Part shown: positions 1 to 8,234 of the stretch, in pieces
Numbering within the stretch: the first letter of the stretch is position 1
How the letters are laid out: the number at the start of each line of letters is the position of its first letter
Origin: Chryseobacterium phocaeense
GTDB lineage: Bacteria > Bacteroidota > Bacteroidia > Flavobacteriales > Weeksellaceae
Assembly: GCF_900169075.1 (NCBI RefSeq)
Contig: NZ_LT827015.1
Location: forward strand, 992,001-1,056,000
Length of the DNA stretch: 64,000 bases
Reading direction: 5' to 3'
Position numbers and translations under genes: made by a program
The notes under the pieces: model-generated
What the model saw: the letters and a program-made list of their open reading frames with translations, nothing else
The model's database searches: none
Told to the model about the DNA's origin: nothing

Positions 1-1
1 T

Positions 2-367
2 TCCTTGAGCTATAATATCGATAATTTATACAAAACAAAAGAAAAAGTAAAACTGGGTGAGCTTCAGAAAACGCAGGCAGGTGATGCCGTAACGCTGGTT
101 CAGCAAAATGTAGATATGGCCGTAAATGCGGCCTATGTGAAGTACCAGGAATCTATCCAGCAGGCAGATATTCTGAACGATGCAAAAAGACTGGCAGAAG
201 AAAACTATAAAATTACTGAAGCCAAATACTTAAACCAACTGGCAGTACAGGCTGAAATGATCGATGCTCAAAACCAGAAGCTTCAGTCGGAGCTGGATTT
301 TGCCAATGCGGAAATCACTGTGCTGTATCAATACTATAATCTGCTGAAAGCTGCAGGAACGCTTTAA
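2..367 (+). CDS. TolC-family outer membrane efflux protein, C-terminal part (cut by window start)
   Basis: This is the last ~121 codons of a gene that begins upstream of the window; the frame stays open to the left edge. The fragment is almost wholly helical and rich in Gln, Ala and Glu, with long heptad-like stretches such as the 'KLQSELDFANAEITVLYQYY' segment. That is the look of the last coiled-coil helix and the closing 'LYQYYNLLKAAG' end of TolC/OprM outer-membrane channels. The next gene starts 22 bp downstream and encodes a periplasmic adaptor, and a DHA2 transporter follows. This order supports an outer-membrane exit duct for a tripartite pump. Only the C-terminus is visible, so substrate class cannot be judged. 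Confidence 0.8.
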   Translation, partial: SLSYNIDNLYKTKEKVKLGELQKTQAGDAVTLVQQNVDMAVNAAYVKYQESIQQADILNDAKRLAEENYKITEAKYLNQLAVQAEMIDAQNQKLQSELDFANAEITVLYQYYNLLKAAGTL

Positions 368-389
368 TTTAAAACTGAAAATCAAGACA

Positions 390-1505
390 ATGGAAAACAA
401 GGAGACAACTCAAAATACCCAGGCCGCTCCGGTACAGTCAGGAGCAGCTGCTAAAAAGAAACAGAATAAAAAGAACAAAATCAGAGCGATAATCTCTAAT
501 ATAGTAGTATTTCTGGTTATTGGATTCGGACTTTACTGGCTGGTCCGTGAATATTTCCACATCGGGGATAAAACCTACACGGAAGCAGCCCAGGTTGAGG
601 AGTTTATCAACCCGATCAATACAAGGGTTTCCGCCTATATCAAAGACATTAAATTCATCGAACACCAGAAGGTTAAAAAAGGAGATACCCTTGTTATTCT
701 GGATAAAAATGAATTATTAACCCAATTGGGACAGGCGGAAGCTGCGTATCAGAATGCGCTGGCGCAGAGATCGGCAACAAGTTCATCCGTCAATACCGTT
801 TCCAACAATGTAAGTGTAATGGAATCCAATATTGCAGGTGCAAAAGCTAGATTATGGAATGCCGAACAGAATTTAAACCGCTATAAAAACCTTTTGGCCG
901 CAGAAGCCGTTACCAGACAGCAGTATGATCAGATCAAAACTGAATATGATGCGCAGAAAGCAGCCTATGAAACGCTGGTCAATCAGAAGCAGTCTGCTAA
1001 TTTATCCACGACTGAGGTCAGAAGTAAGTTAGGAATCAATGATGCCGAGATCAAAAGGACAAAATCCGCATTGGATATGGCGAAAATCAATCTTTCCTAC
1101 ACGGTGATTACAGCGCCTTATGACGGTATCATGGGCCGCAGAACAATCTCTGAAGGACAGCTGATCCAACCCGGACAGCAGGTAGCTACCATCGTTCTTA
1201 ACGGACAGAAATGGGTAACCGCCAATTTCCTGGAAAGCCAGATGCCGAATATCAGAATCGGGGAGAAAATGATGATGACCGCAGATGCCCTGGGAGGTAA
1301 ACAATTTGAAGGGACGGTGACTGCTATTTCTGCAGCTACAGGCTCACGATACTCAAATGTTCCTACCGATAACTCCACAGGAAATTTTATCAAAGTACAG
1401 CAAAGGATTCCCGTACGGATAGAATTCAGTACCGCCAATAAAAAAGAGGACCTGGACAAACTGAGTGCAGGAATGAATATGAATGTGAATATTAATTTAA
1501 ATTGA
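390..1505 (+). CDS. HlyD/EmrA-family periplasmic adaptor (membrane fusion protein)
   Basis: The 371-residue protein has a Lys-rich cytoplasmic N-terminus (residues 1-30), one membrane anchor (about 33-52), a lipoyl-like half (about 65-100), a long coiled-coil hairpin (about 105-225) and a beta-barrel part that includes 'ITAPYDGIMGRRTISEGQLI'. This is the EmrA/HlyD plan. It would bridge the inner-membrane transporter to the TolC channel across the periplasm. The TolC-like gene ends 22 bp upstream and the EmrB-like transporter lies 227 bp downstream. That gap is filled by 7-bp repeats, which suggests later insertion of repeats into an old operon. Family assignment is firm; the exported compound is unknown. 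Confidence 0.9.
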   Translation: MENKETTQNTQAAPVQSGAAAKKKQNKKNKIRAIISNIVVFLVIGFGLYWLVREYFHIGDKTYTEAAQVEEFINPINTRVSAYIKDIKFIEHQKVKKGDTLVILDKNELLTQLGQAEAAYQNALAQRSATSSSVNTVSNNVSVMESNIAGAKARLWNAEQNLNRYKNLLAAEAVTRQQYDQIKTEYDAQKAAYETLVNQKQSANLSTTEVRSKLGINDAEIKRTKSALDMAKINLSYTVITAPYDGIMGRRTISEGQLIQPGQQVATIVLNGQKWVTANFLESQMPNIRIGEKMMMTADALGGKQFEGTVTAISAATGSRYSNVPTDNSTGNFIKVQQRIPVRIEFSTANKKEDLDKLSAGMNMNVNINLN

Positions 1506-1542
1506 AAGATTTAAGAATTTAAACATTGAAAGATTTTAAGAA

Positions 1543-1567
1543 GGAAGATGGAAGATGGAAGATGGGA
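1543..1567 (+). repeat. Heptanucleotide repeat, three GGAAGAT units
   Basis: Three direct copies of GGAAGAT lie just after the adaptor gene. They are the reverse complement of the CTTCCAT units at 1666-1693, so the two blocks could pair in the transcript across about 100 nt. Confidence 0.8.
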
Positions 1568-1665
1568 GTTAATGCAGGTGAAAAATAGCTTCCGGCCCCT
1601 CTCTGTAATTTCTAATTTTTCAAAAGGAATTTATTTGGAATGCAGAAGTATAATGACAAAGATAA

Positions 1666-1728
1666 CTTCCATCTCCCATCCCCACGCTTCCATCCTCTAA
1701 TTTCTAACCTCTAATATCTAACTTCTAA
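1666..1728 (+). repeat. Composite heptanucleotide repeat (CTTCCAT then CTTCTAA type), nine units
   Basis: Nine contiguous 7-bp units run from 1666 to 1728: four of CTTCCAT type (cttccat, ctcccat, ccccacg, cttccat), then five of CTTCTAA type. The block ends 4 bp before the start codon of the EmrB-like gene, so it forms the whole ribosome approach region. The same two unit types in the same order, reverse-complemented, occur at 21034-21102. Confidence 0.85.
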
Positions 1729-1732
1729 ACCC

Positions 1733-3325
1733 ATGTACAACAAAGGACTATACAATAACTGGGTGCCTAAACCCATACAGCTGCTGCTCATCGCACTGTT
1801 ACTGGCAGTGGTGATGCCTCTTGGTGGCGTATACACCGGAAACATCAGCTATCTGGTGAGCGGGACCGGGGCAATGACAGAATACTTTATGTGGGCAAAT
1901 TATGCCACCACCATAGGAATGGGCGCCTGTATGCCGGTTGTCCTCAGAATGAAGATGAGATTCAAGGTGAGGGATAAAATGACAATCCTTCTGGTATTAC
2001 TGGGGCTTCTGAGCTACATCAACGGAACAACAATGCAGCCGATGATATTTGTAGGTACAGCACTGTTGATCGGCTTTTTGAAGATGATGGTCACTATAGA
2101 ATTGTTTCTTCCGCTTATGACGATGATCGGGAACAGGGGGATGTTTTACGGACTGTTTTACACTTTTGTTCTGGTAATGAACCAGGTGGCGGCCTATTAT
2201 GCAGTGGTGGTATCCATCCATTATAACTGGCAACAGTTTTATCTGATAGCGGCTGTATTGTGTTTTATATTGGCTTTAATTCACTGGATTTTTATGCATG
2301 ATAAATATTTTGCTTTAAAAGTTCCGCTGCATTATATTGACTGGATGAGTATTATCCTTTTTATTTCCACGTTTATGTTTTCTGCGTATGTTTTTTCTTT
2401 CGGAAAACAGCAGGATTGGTGGAATTCAAAAAATATTATGAATGCGAGTATAGCAGCTTTTGTAAGCTTTGCTTTGCTTGTTGTTCGGCAGTTCACGTTA
2501 AAAAGGCCATATTTATCATTTAAGATATTTACAAAGAATAATGTACAGCACGGTTTGTTTATGTTGTTGTGGCTGGGCATGTTCCTGGGAACAACTTCCA
2601 TTCAGAACACTTTTGCAGTAGGGGTTCTGGGTTATGATCAGCAGACCAATGCCGGTTTGAATATGCTGATGATTCCCGGAATTATTCTGGCAGGAGCAGT
2701 GGCTGTATTTTGGTTTAAAAGAGAGATTCCTTTAAAAATGTTCATCTTTTCAGGCTTTTCGGCCATGATGGGTTATGCGTTGATCATGTATTTTTCAATG
2801 GTTCTGGAATTCAATTATGAGAACTGGTACCTGCCTATGTTTTTAAAGGGATACGGAATGTGCTCACTGTTTATTTCCGTGTGGTTCTATACATTGGATA
2901 AGTTGGAACTGGATGATATGCTTGCAGCTATCGGACTGGTGCTGGTCTGGAGAACTTTCCTGGCGGTAGGCTTTTTCTCGGCGCTGTATTCCTGGTTTCA
3001 GTACCGTTTTCAGGTAACCGCAATTGGGGATCTCGCTGTTTATATTGATGGAATGACGGTAAGCCCGCAAAATTTAGCAGCCAATATGAAAATAATTCAG
3101 CTGAATGCCATTATCGTCTCGGGGAAAAAGATCTTTGGATATATCATTCTGACCGGTTTTGGAGTGCTTCTGTATGTTTTGACCCACCATTTCGGAAGAG
3201 AAAGATTCCAGTATTTAAGATTTATCAGAGTTTTAGGTGGTAAATCAGTCATTGCAAGAAGAAGACTCCGCGAACGGAAAAAATTAACAGAAGAAATAAA
3301 AGACGCAGCCGGGCCTGCCGTTTAA
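1733..3325 (+). CDS. DHA2-type major facilitator (EmrB-like) multidrug transporter
   Basis: The 530-residue protein is strongly hydrophobic throughout, with about 14 predicted membrane spans and a basic C-terminal tail ('RRRLRERKKL'). That length and span count fit the 14-helix DHA2 drug:H+ antiporters. With the adaptor and TolC-like genes directly upstream it should form an EmrAB-TolC type pump moving toxic small molecules from the inner membrane to the outside. The start at 1733 is the first ATG of the frame and sits 4 bp after a 7-bp repeat block; no ribosome binding site is visible. The sequence diverges from E. coli EmrB, so substrate specificity is not inferred. Confidence 0.85.
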   Translation: MYNKGLYNNWVPKPIQLLLIALLLAVVMPLGGVYTGNISYLVSGTGAMTEYFMWANYATTIGMGACMPVVLRMKMRFKVRDKMTILLVLLGLLSYINGTTMQPMIFVGTALLIGFLKMMVTIELFLPLMTMIGNRGMFYGLFYTFVLVMNQVAAYYAVVVSIHYNWQQFYLIAAVLCFILALIHWIFMHDKYFALKVPLHYIDWMSIILFISTFMFSAYVFSFGKQQDWWNSKNIMNASIAAFVSFALLVVRQFTLKRPYLSFKIFTKNNVQHGLFMLLWLGMFLGTTSIQNTFAVGVLGYDQQTNAGLNMLMIPGIILAGAVAVFWFKREIPLKMFIFSGFSAMMGYALIMYFSMVLEFNYENWYLPMFLKGYGMCSLFISVWFYTLDKLELDDMLAAIGLVLVWRTFLAVGFFSALYSWFQYRFQVTAIGDLAVYIDGMTVSPQNLAANMKIIQLNAIIVSGKKIFGYIILTGFGVLLYVLTHHFGRERFQYLRFIRVLGGKSVIARRRLRERKKLTEEIKDAAGPAV

Positions 3326-3344
3326 AGATACCTTGTTTTTCACC

Positions 3345-3386
3345 GTAAAGCTCTGCTGCACTTTTGTAGCGGAGCTTTACATTTTT
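3345..3386 (+). terminator. Rho-independent terminator of the efflux operon
   Basis: A 13-bp stem (gtaaagctctgct paired with agcggagctttac, one G-U pair) with a 10-nt loop is followed by a T-rich run. It lies 20 bp after the transporter stop codon. Confidence 0.85.
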
Positions 3387-3420
3387 AAGTCTAATTGTTT
3401 TTATTTAGACAAAATAAAAT

Positions 3421-3428
3421 TAAATTTG
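3421..3428 (+). promoter_or_regulatory. Bacteroidota -7 box TAAATTTG
   Basis: An exact TAnnTTTG match 21 bp before the start of the siderophore-interacting protein gene, downstream of the previous terminator. A TTG at 3395-3397 could be the -33 element. Confidence 0.6.
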
Positions 3429-3449
3429 TAAGGATTTAAAATAAATTAC

Positions 3450-4268
3450 ATGACAAGAATACCAACTGCCCGTGTTGTTGCAGAGCTTATCAGAAAAGAA
3501 TATATCACAGAACATTTTATAAGAGTTTATCTGTATTCTCCTGATGCGCATCTGTTTAAAAATACTTCCATCGGGGATAATAATAAAATTGCTGTCCCGC
3601 CGGCCGGCTTAGATGAAATCCACTTTCCAACCCTGGATGAAAACCGCCAGTGGGTGTATCCTCCGAAAGAAGTGGCTCCTGCCGTAAGAACCTATACCCA
3701 TCGCGGGATTGACGTTGAAAAAAACATTCTGATCATTGATTTTGTAGATCATGGGGATGGAGGTCCGGCTTCAAAATGGGCAAGAGAATCTGAAGCAGGT
3801 TCAAAGCTGGGCATTATGATGCGTACGGAAGCCAAAGAAATGTATCCTGATGCGGATTGGTACCTGTTTGCAGGAGATGCCACGGCAATTCCGGTGCTGG
3901 GCGCCATGCTGGAAACACTGCCGGAAACCGCAAAAGGGGTTTGCATCATTGAAGTCCACGGGAAAGAAGATGAACAGATTCTGGAGACTAAAGCGGATAT
4001 CGAATTTATATGGCTTTATAACGCAACTCCGCACATGAGCAGCGAAATGGCAGATACCGTAAAAAGTATCAATATCCCGGAAACCTCCAAATTCGGATAT
4101 ATTGCTGCCGAGTTCTCCAGCGTCAAAGAAATACGGACCTATCTGCGAAAAGAAAGAAACTGGACTGCACAAGAGTTGAACGCCTATTCTTACTGGAAAG
4201 CAGGGGTGGCGGAGAATGAATCAGAGAAGGACAGACATAAGGAGAAGGATTCGATGGGGCAGGCTTAG
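3450..4268 (+). CDS. Siderophore-interacting protein (FAD-dependent ferric reductase, SIP family)
   Basis: The 272-residue protein begins with the FAD-binding beta-barrel typical of SIP/ViuB proteins. It has the flavin-binding RTYTHR motif at residues 80-85, then a 'DHGDGGPASKWA' phosphate-binding segment, and the family's closing 'LNAYSYWKAG' block. Members reduce ferric siderophore in the cytosol and so release Fe2+. It has its own promoter-like box and sits alone between the efflux operon and a methyltransferase. The last ~20 residues are a charged tail beyond the conserved fold. No siderophore receptor lies nearby, so the iron ligand used is unknown. Confidence 0.88.
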   Translation: MTRIPTARVVAELIRKEYITEHFIRVYLYSPDAHLFKNTSIGDNNKIAVPPAGLDEIHFPTLDENRQWVYPPKEVAPAVRTYTHRGIDVEKNILIIDFVDHGDGGPASKWARESEAGSKLGIMMRTEAKEMYPDADWYLFAGDATAIPVLGAMLETLPETAKGVCIIEVHGKEDEQILETKADIEFIWLYNATPHMSSEMADTVKSINIPETSKFGYIAAEFSSVKEIRTYLRKERNWTAQELNAYSYWKAGVAENESEKDRHKEKDSMGQA

Positions 4269-4314
4269 GTAGCAGGTGGTAGGTTTTAGGTAGAAGGAAG
4301 AAGGTCGTAGTTTT
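4266..4314 (+). repeat. Degenerate 7-bp repeat (TAGGTAG type), about seven units
   Basis: From the stop codon of the SIP gene onward, successive 7-mers are taggtag, caggtgg, taggttt, taggtag, aaggaag, aaggtcg and tagtttt. It is the same period as the other intergenic blocks but a different word. Confidence 0.6.
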
Positions 4315-4397
4315 AATGGGTGTCTGGGTTTGGGAGATTGATGTCAATGGTGAATTTGCTTTGCCGGTGAATGGTGAATTATACCCGTAATTTTTTC

Positions 4398-4425
4398 TAT
4401 CATTTATCACTTATCATTAATCACT
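4398..4425 (+). repeat. 7-bp repeat (TATCATT type), four units
   Basis: The units tatcatt, tatcact, tatcatt and aatcact lie about 19 bp upstream of the -7 box of the methyltransferase gene. Confidence 0.65.
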
Positions 4426-4443
4426 CAAAATTAAGAAAACCCC

Positions 4444-4451
4444 TATCTTTG
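4444..4451 (+). promoter_or_regulatory. Bacteroidota -7 box TATCTTTG
   Basis: An exact TAnnTTTG match ending 17 bp before the methyltransferase ATG. Confidence 0.65.
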
Positions 4452-4468
4452 CACTTTTAAAGGCAGCA

Positions 4469-5173
4469 ATGAAAGATTTAATGGGTAAAGCAGTCCTGGA
4501 TTATTTTCACAATGAGAATCCTGAAGATCTGCAGACAGAAACTTCAATTTCGGAACTGGATGAACTTCCGGTAGCATATCTTTTCAGGGATTTTGAGGAT
4601 ATGAATATTCTTGAACAGAAAGCGTTGAAGACAGCTCAGGGAAAGGTGCTGGACATTGGTGCGTGCGCCGGTTCTCACTCCCTGTATCTTCAGAATGAAA
4701 GAGACCTGGATGTTCTGGCATTGGATATTTCCCCGGGATCTGTTGAAGTCTGCAAGCTGAGAGGCATTAGAAAAGCGATATGTGAAAATATGCTGGATTT
4801 TTCCGGAGAAACCTTTGATACGATCCTGCTTCTGATGAATGGGACCGGGATTTTTGAAAGCCTGGAAAAAATTGATACCTACCTTCAAAAACTACATACT
4901 TTATTGAATGAAAACGGGCAGATCCTGATTGACAGTACGGATATCCTGTATATGTTCGACCGTGATGAAGACGGAGGGGTTTATATTCCGGCTGGCGGCT
5001 ACTATGGTGAGCTGGATTATGTAGTTCATTACAAAGGAGAATCTGAAGATCCAATCAAATGGCTGTATCTTGATTTTATAACATTGAAAAACGCCGCTGA
5101 AAATAACGGCTTTAAAGTGGAAAAACTACTTCAGGATGAGGATTCTTATCTGACAAGCCTCACCAGAAAATAA
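4469..5173 (+). CDS. Class I SAM-dependent methyltransferase
   Basis: A 234-residue Rossmann-type methyltransferase. Motif I is 'VLDIGACAGS' at residues 60-69, which binds SAM; an acidic residue follows the next strand ('VLALDISPGSVE'), and motif IV is near 'FDTILLLMNGTGIF'. The substrate cannot be read from the sequence. It has its own -7 box at 4444. The last 28 bp overlap the 3' end of the convergent membrane-protein gene, so there is no terminator between the two. Closest general class: small-molecule methyltransferases with a Methyltransf_25-like core. Function beyond methyl transfer is not inferred. Confidence 0.8.
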   Translation: MKDLMGKAVLDYFHNENPEDLQTETSISELDELPVAYLFRDFEDMNILEQKALKTAQGKVLDIGACAGSHSLYLQNERDLDVLALDISPGSVEVCKLRGIRKAICENMLDFSGETFDTILLLMNGTGIFESLEKIDTYLQKLHTLLNENGQILIDSTDILYMFDRDEDGGVYIPAGGYYGELDYVVHYKGESEDPIKWLYLDFITLKNAAENNGFKVEKLLQDEDSYLTSLTRK

Positions 5174-5808
5174 CTTGAAAATACCTCCTGAAATGTAAAT
5201 ATAATAACGATCATTACAACAGAAATGAGGATAGGGAAAATATAGGAAGCTGCTCTGTAGGGCAGCTTTTTTGGCGTAAATAATACTGAAATTACAAGCA
5301 GAATCACCATTCCGGCTCCTGCTGCAAAATATTCAGGACCTCTTGTTATCCGGGAGCTACTATAAGAGTTGCCGGCATCCATGAACTGAACTAAAAAATG
5401 CTGAAAAGGCAGATAAGCAAATCCAAGAATAAAAGTTAAAACAGCAGCAAGGTATTTTTTTAATTTAATAAAATTGAATCCAAGCAGCAGAGACCCGGGA
5501 ATGGTTCCCAAAATAAAACTAATTACTAAAATTACATTTCTTGAAAATAATTTTATGGCCTTTGGGTCTTCTGTAATATGATCTTTCCAGGTTTCAACTT
5601 CTTCCTGAATTTTGGCTTCTTCACCGGCTTTTTTATCTCGAATGAATTGCTGTATCCGGATCTTTTCCTGTTCGCTGAAAGCCCGTCCATTTTCCTGCAA
5701 TATCTCAAAAGCCATTTCAACAGCTTCCGGAGTAAAGCGGTTTCCTTCTTTTAAATAATTTTCAAGTTCCGTATGGGAAAGCTTTTTTAACACGCTCTTT
5801 TTAACCAT
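5146..5808 (-). CDS. Unrecognised membrane protein with charged N-terminal domain
   Basis: The 220-residue protein has a soluble, helical, charged N-terminal part (about 1-90, with 'RIQQFIRDKKAGEEAKIQEE') followed by about four to five membrane spans. The first residues, 'LSHTELENYLKEGNRFTPEAVEMA', resemble small helical domains seen at the N-terminus of other Bacteroidota membrane proteins, but I cannot name a family. It starts just after the metG terminator and may have its own promoter. Its 3' end overlaps the methyltransferase gene by 28 bp, tail to tail. Length and sustained hydrophobic pattern make it a real gene; the function is unknown. Confidence 0.75.
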   Translation of the reverse strand: MVKKSVLKKLSHTELENYLKEGNRFTPEAVEMAFEILQENGRAFSEQEKIRIQQFIRDKKAGEEAKIQEEVETWKDHITEDPKAIKLFSRNVILVISFILGTIPGSLLLGFNFIKLKKYLAAVLTFILGFAYLPFQHFLVQFMDAGNSYSSSRITRGPEYFAAGAGMVILLVISVLFTPKKLPYRAASYIFPILISVVMIVIIFTFQEVFSSYFLVRLVR

Positions 5809-5813
5809 AGCTG

Positions 5814-5850
5814 GTAAAAAATAAAATGGGCATACAGAATACCCATTTTT
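5814..5850 (-). terminator. Terminator of metG
   Basis: An 8-bp stem (aaaatggg / cccatttt) with an 11-nt loop is followed on the minus strand by a T-rich run. It lies between the metG stop codon and the start of the downstream membrane-protein gene. Confidence 0.75.
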
Positions 5851-5867
5851 ATAATTGTTTTGTGAAA

Positions 5868-7904
5868 TTATCCTATTTCAATACCGTTCTCCACATTACT
5901 GTCATCCGGTGTTACGAAAGATAGTTTTCCGTCCGGTTTTGTTGTTAATAAGAACATTCCCTGAGACTCAATACCTCTGATCTTTCTTGGCGCAAGATTT
6001 AATAAAATCATCACCTGTTTTCCAACCAGTTCTTCCGGGGTAAAGCTTTCTGCCACACCTGAAACCACTGTTCTGATATCAACACCTGTATCTACTTTAA
6101 ATTTGAGTAGTTTATCAGCTTTTTCAACTTTTTCAGCTTCTAAAATGGTAGCTGTTCTAAGATCTATTTTTGCAAAATCATCAAAAGAAATCTCTTCTTT
6201 CATAGGGTTGGCGTTAGGGTTTGTTTTTTTATTGTTTTGTTTGGTCTGTTCCAGTTTTTCAATCTGGGCTTCGATCACGCTGTCTTCAATTTTAGAGAAA
6301 AGAAGAGAGGCTTCATTGATCTTGTGCCCTGTTTCTATCAAAACAGATTGAGTTTCAATGTCACTCCAGTTTACTTGCCCGGCATTGAACATTGTTAAAA
6401 GCTTTTCAGAGCTGAAAGGCATAAACGGCTCACACAACTGAGCCAAAGCAACAGCCAGCTGAGCTCCTACAAATAAAGATTGTGCGGCTTTCTCAGGACT
6501 ATCTTTAATGGTTTTCCAAGGCTCCTCATTTTGCAGGTATTGATTTCCGAAACGGGCAAGATTCATTAAAGCAGTAAGTGCATTTCTGAATTCGTAATTT
6601 TCAAGGAATCCTGCAATTTCTTTTGCCGCTTTGTTGATTTCCTTAAGTTCAGGACTGTTTACATCCCCTTGTGGAACAACACCATTATAATATTTGTGAA
6701 TCAGCACGGCAACTCTGTTGATAAAGTTTCCGAAAATTCCTACCAGCTCAGAATTATTCTTGGTCTGGAAATCTTTCCATGTAAAATTGTTATCCTTTGT
6801 TTCCGGAGCGGATGACAGCAATGCATATCTTAAAACATCCTGCTGTCCCGGGAATTCTTGTACATACTCATGCGCCCATACTGCCCAGTTTCTGGAGGTT
6901 GAGATCTTATCGTTCTCAAGGTTCAGGAATTCAAAGGCAGGCACATTTTTCGGCATAATGTAATCGCCGTGAGCCTTCATCATCGCCGGGAAAATAATAC
7001 AGTGGAATACAATATTATCTTTTCCGATAAAGTGAACCAGGTCACTGTTTTCGTTCTGCCAGTAATCTTTCCAGTCTTTTCCGTTTTTCTCGGCCCATTC
7101 TTTCGTAAAAGAGATATATCCGATTGGTGCATCAAACCATACGTAAAGTACCTTTCCTTCTGCATTTGGAAGAGGTACCGGAACTCCCCAGTTCAGGTCT
7201 CTGGTCATAGCACGCGGTTTTAAACCGTCATTCAGCCATGATTTAACCTGTCCGTAAACATTCGGTTTCCAGTCATCTTTATGGCCTTCAATGATCCATT
7301 CATTTAAGAAGTCTTCGTATTCATTTAAAGGAAGATACCAGTTTTTGGTGTCTTTCAGGATCGGAACATTTCCGCTTAGCATAGACTTCGGATTGATCAG
7401 TTCTGAAGGGGATAGGGTAGAACCGCATTTTTCACACTGGTCTCCATAGGCATTCTCATTCCCACAGTTCGGGCAGGTTCCTACGATATAACGGTCTGCC
7501 AGAAATTCTCCAGCCTGCTCATCAAAATACTGCTCGGAAACCTCTTCCGTGAATTTCCCTTTTTCATAAAGAACTTTAAAGAAATCCTGACTGGTTTCGT
7601 AATGCTTTTCAGAAGTTGTTCTGGAATATTCATCAAAAGAAATTCCCAGATCTGAAAAAGATTTTTTGATGATCTCGTGGTATTTATCTACAATATCCTG
7701 AGGTGTTACCCCTTCTTTTTTTGCTCTGATGGTAATAGGAATTCCGTGCTCATCTGAACCACAGATAAACGCTACATCTTTTCCTAATCTTCTTTGAAAT
7801 CTTGCGTAGACATCCGCAGGAATATATACACCTGCCAAATGTCCTATATGAACCGGTCCGTTTGCATAAGGCAAAGCTGCCGTAATCATCTTTCTGTTTG
7901 ACAT
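5868..7904 (-). CDS. metG: Methionyl-tRNA synthetase with C-terminal tRNA-binding domain
   Basis: The 678-residue class I synthetase attaches methionine to tRNA-Met in the cytosol. Visible motifs are the HIGH-type signature 'PVHIGHLAGVY' near residue 18, 'CGSDEHG', a four-cysteine zinc knuckle (CPNCG...CEKCG, about 145-162), and the KMSKS-type loop as 'DKISTS' near 335. The last ~110 residues form the EMAP/Trbp111 tRNA-binding domain ('IDLRTATILEAEKV'), as in E. coli MetG, joined by a Lys/Asn-rich linker. It is transcribed away from the starch locus. A TATCTTTG box lies 20 bp upstream and a hairpin terminator follows. Confidence 0.97.
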   Translation of the reverse strand: MSNRKMITAALPYANGPVHIGHLAGVYIPADVYARFQRRLGKDVAFICGSDEHGIPITIRAKKEGVTPQDIVDKYHEIIKKSFSDLGISFDEYSRTTSEKHYETSQDFFKVLYEKGKFTEEVSEQYFDEQAGEFLADRYIVGTCPNCGNENAYGDQCEKCGSTLSPSELINPKSMLSGNVPILKDTKNWYLPLNEYEDFLNEWIIEGHKDDWKPNVYGQVKSWLNDGLKPRAMTRDLNWGVPVPLPNAEGKVLYVWFDAPIGYISFTKEWAEKNGKDWKDYWQNENSDLVHFIGKDNIVFHCIIFPAMMKAHGDYIMPKNVPAFEFLNLENDKISTSRNWAVWAHEYVQEFPGQQDVLRYALLSSAPETKDNNFTWKDFQTKNNSELVGIFGNFINRVAVLIHKYYNGVVPQGDVNSPELKEINKAAKEIAGFLENYEFRNALTALMNLARFGNQYLQNEEPWKTIKDSPEKAAQSLFVGAQLAVALAQLCEPFMPFSSEKLLTMFNAGQVNWSDIETQSVLIETGHKINEASLLFSKIEDSVIEAQIEKLEQTKQNNKKTNPNANPMKEEISFDDFAKIDLRTATILEAEKVEKADKLLKFKVDTGVDIRTVVSGVAESFTPEELVGKQVMILLNLAPRKIRGIESQGMFLLTTKPDGKLSFVTPDDSNVENGIEIG

Positions 7905-7924
7905 TTTATAGTAAAGTTTAAACG

Positions 7925-7932
7925 CAAAGATA
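7925..7932 (-). promoter_or_regulatory. metG -7 box (TATCTTTG on the minus strand)
   Basis: The plus strand reads CAAAGATA, an exact TAnnTTTG match on the minus strand, 20 bp before the metG ATG. Confidence 0.65.
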
Positions 7933-8010
7933 AGGATTATCTCCCTAAAACCGAGTATGATTGGATGAGATATGATAAGTTTTATGCGATACGGGAAGCT
8001 CGTTATATTA

Positions 8011-8040
8011 CATTTAGTTAAACGGTTGTTTAACTAAATG
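8011..8040. promoter_or_regulatory. Perfect 13-bp inverted repeat between metG and susC (operator or hairpin candidate)
   Basis: Arms catttagttaaac and gtttaactaaatg are exact reverse complements with a 4-nt centre (ggtt). There is no following T-run, so it is not a classic terminator. It is the only strong palindrome in the 330-bp divergent region. The rest of 7905-8234 is AT-rich with only the metG -7 box and near-matches (one base too long) to TAnnTTTG on the plus strand. Confidence 0.7.
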
Positions 8041-8234
8041 TTAAATTAATCCACGTGTTATGTTTTGCATAGTTTGATGTAATTATATGGAAAACAGGAG
8101 TTTAATATTAATATGATTTGAAATTTACATAAAATTATCCAAATTTCTATTAATTTTATAATAATTCTAAATTTTTTATAAATTGCAAAGCTGGTCAGAC
8201 AGCCTTATTAAAAACGAAACTAAAAAATAATATT

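Noticed and set aside
1029..1459. Long minus-strand open frames inside the adaptor gene
   Set aside because: They lie wholly inside a gene with clear family motifs on the plus strand and have no recognisable protein features; they are shadows. The same holds for the many other antisense frames in metG, sus genes, purH, ppc and the subtilase.
8011..8040. Reading the 13-bp palindrome as a rho-independent terminator
   Set aside because: There is no T-run on either side, and it lies in a divergent promoter region with no gene ending there.
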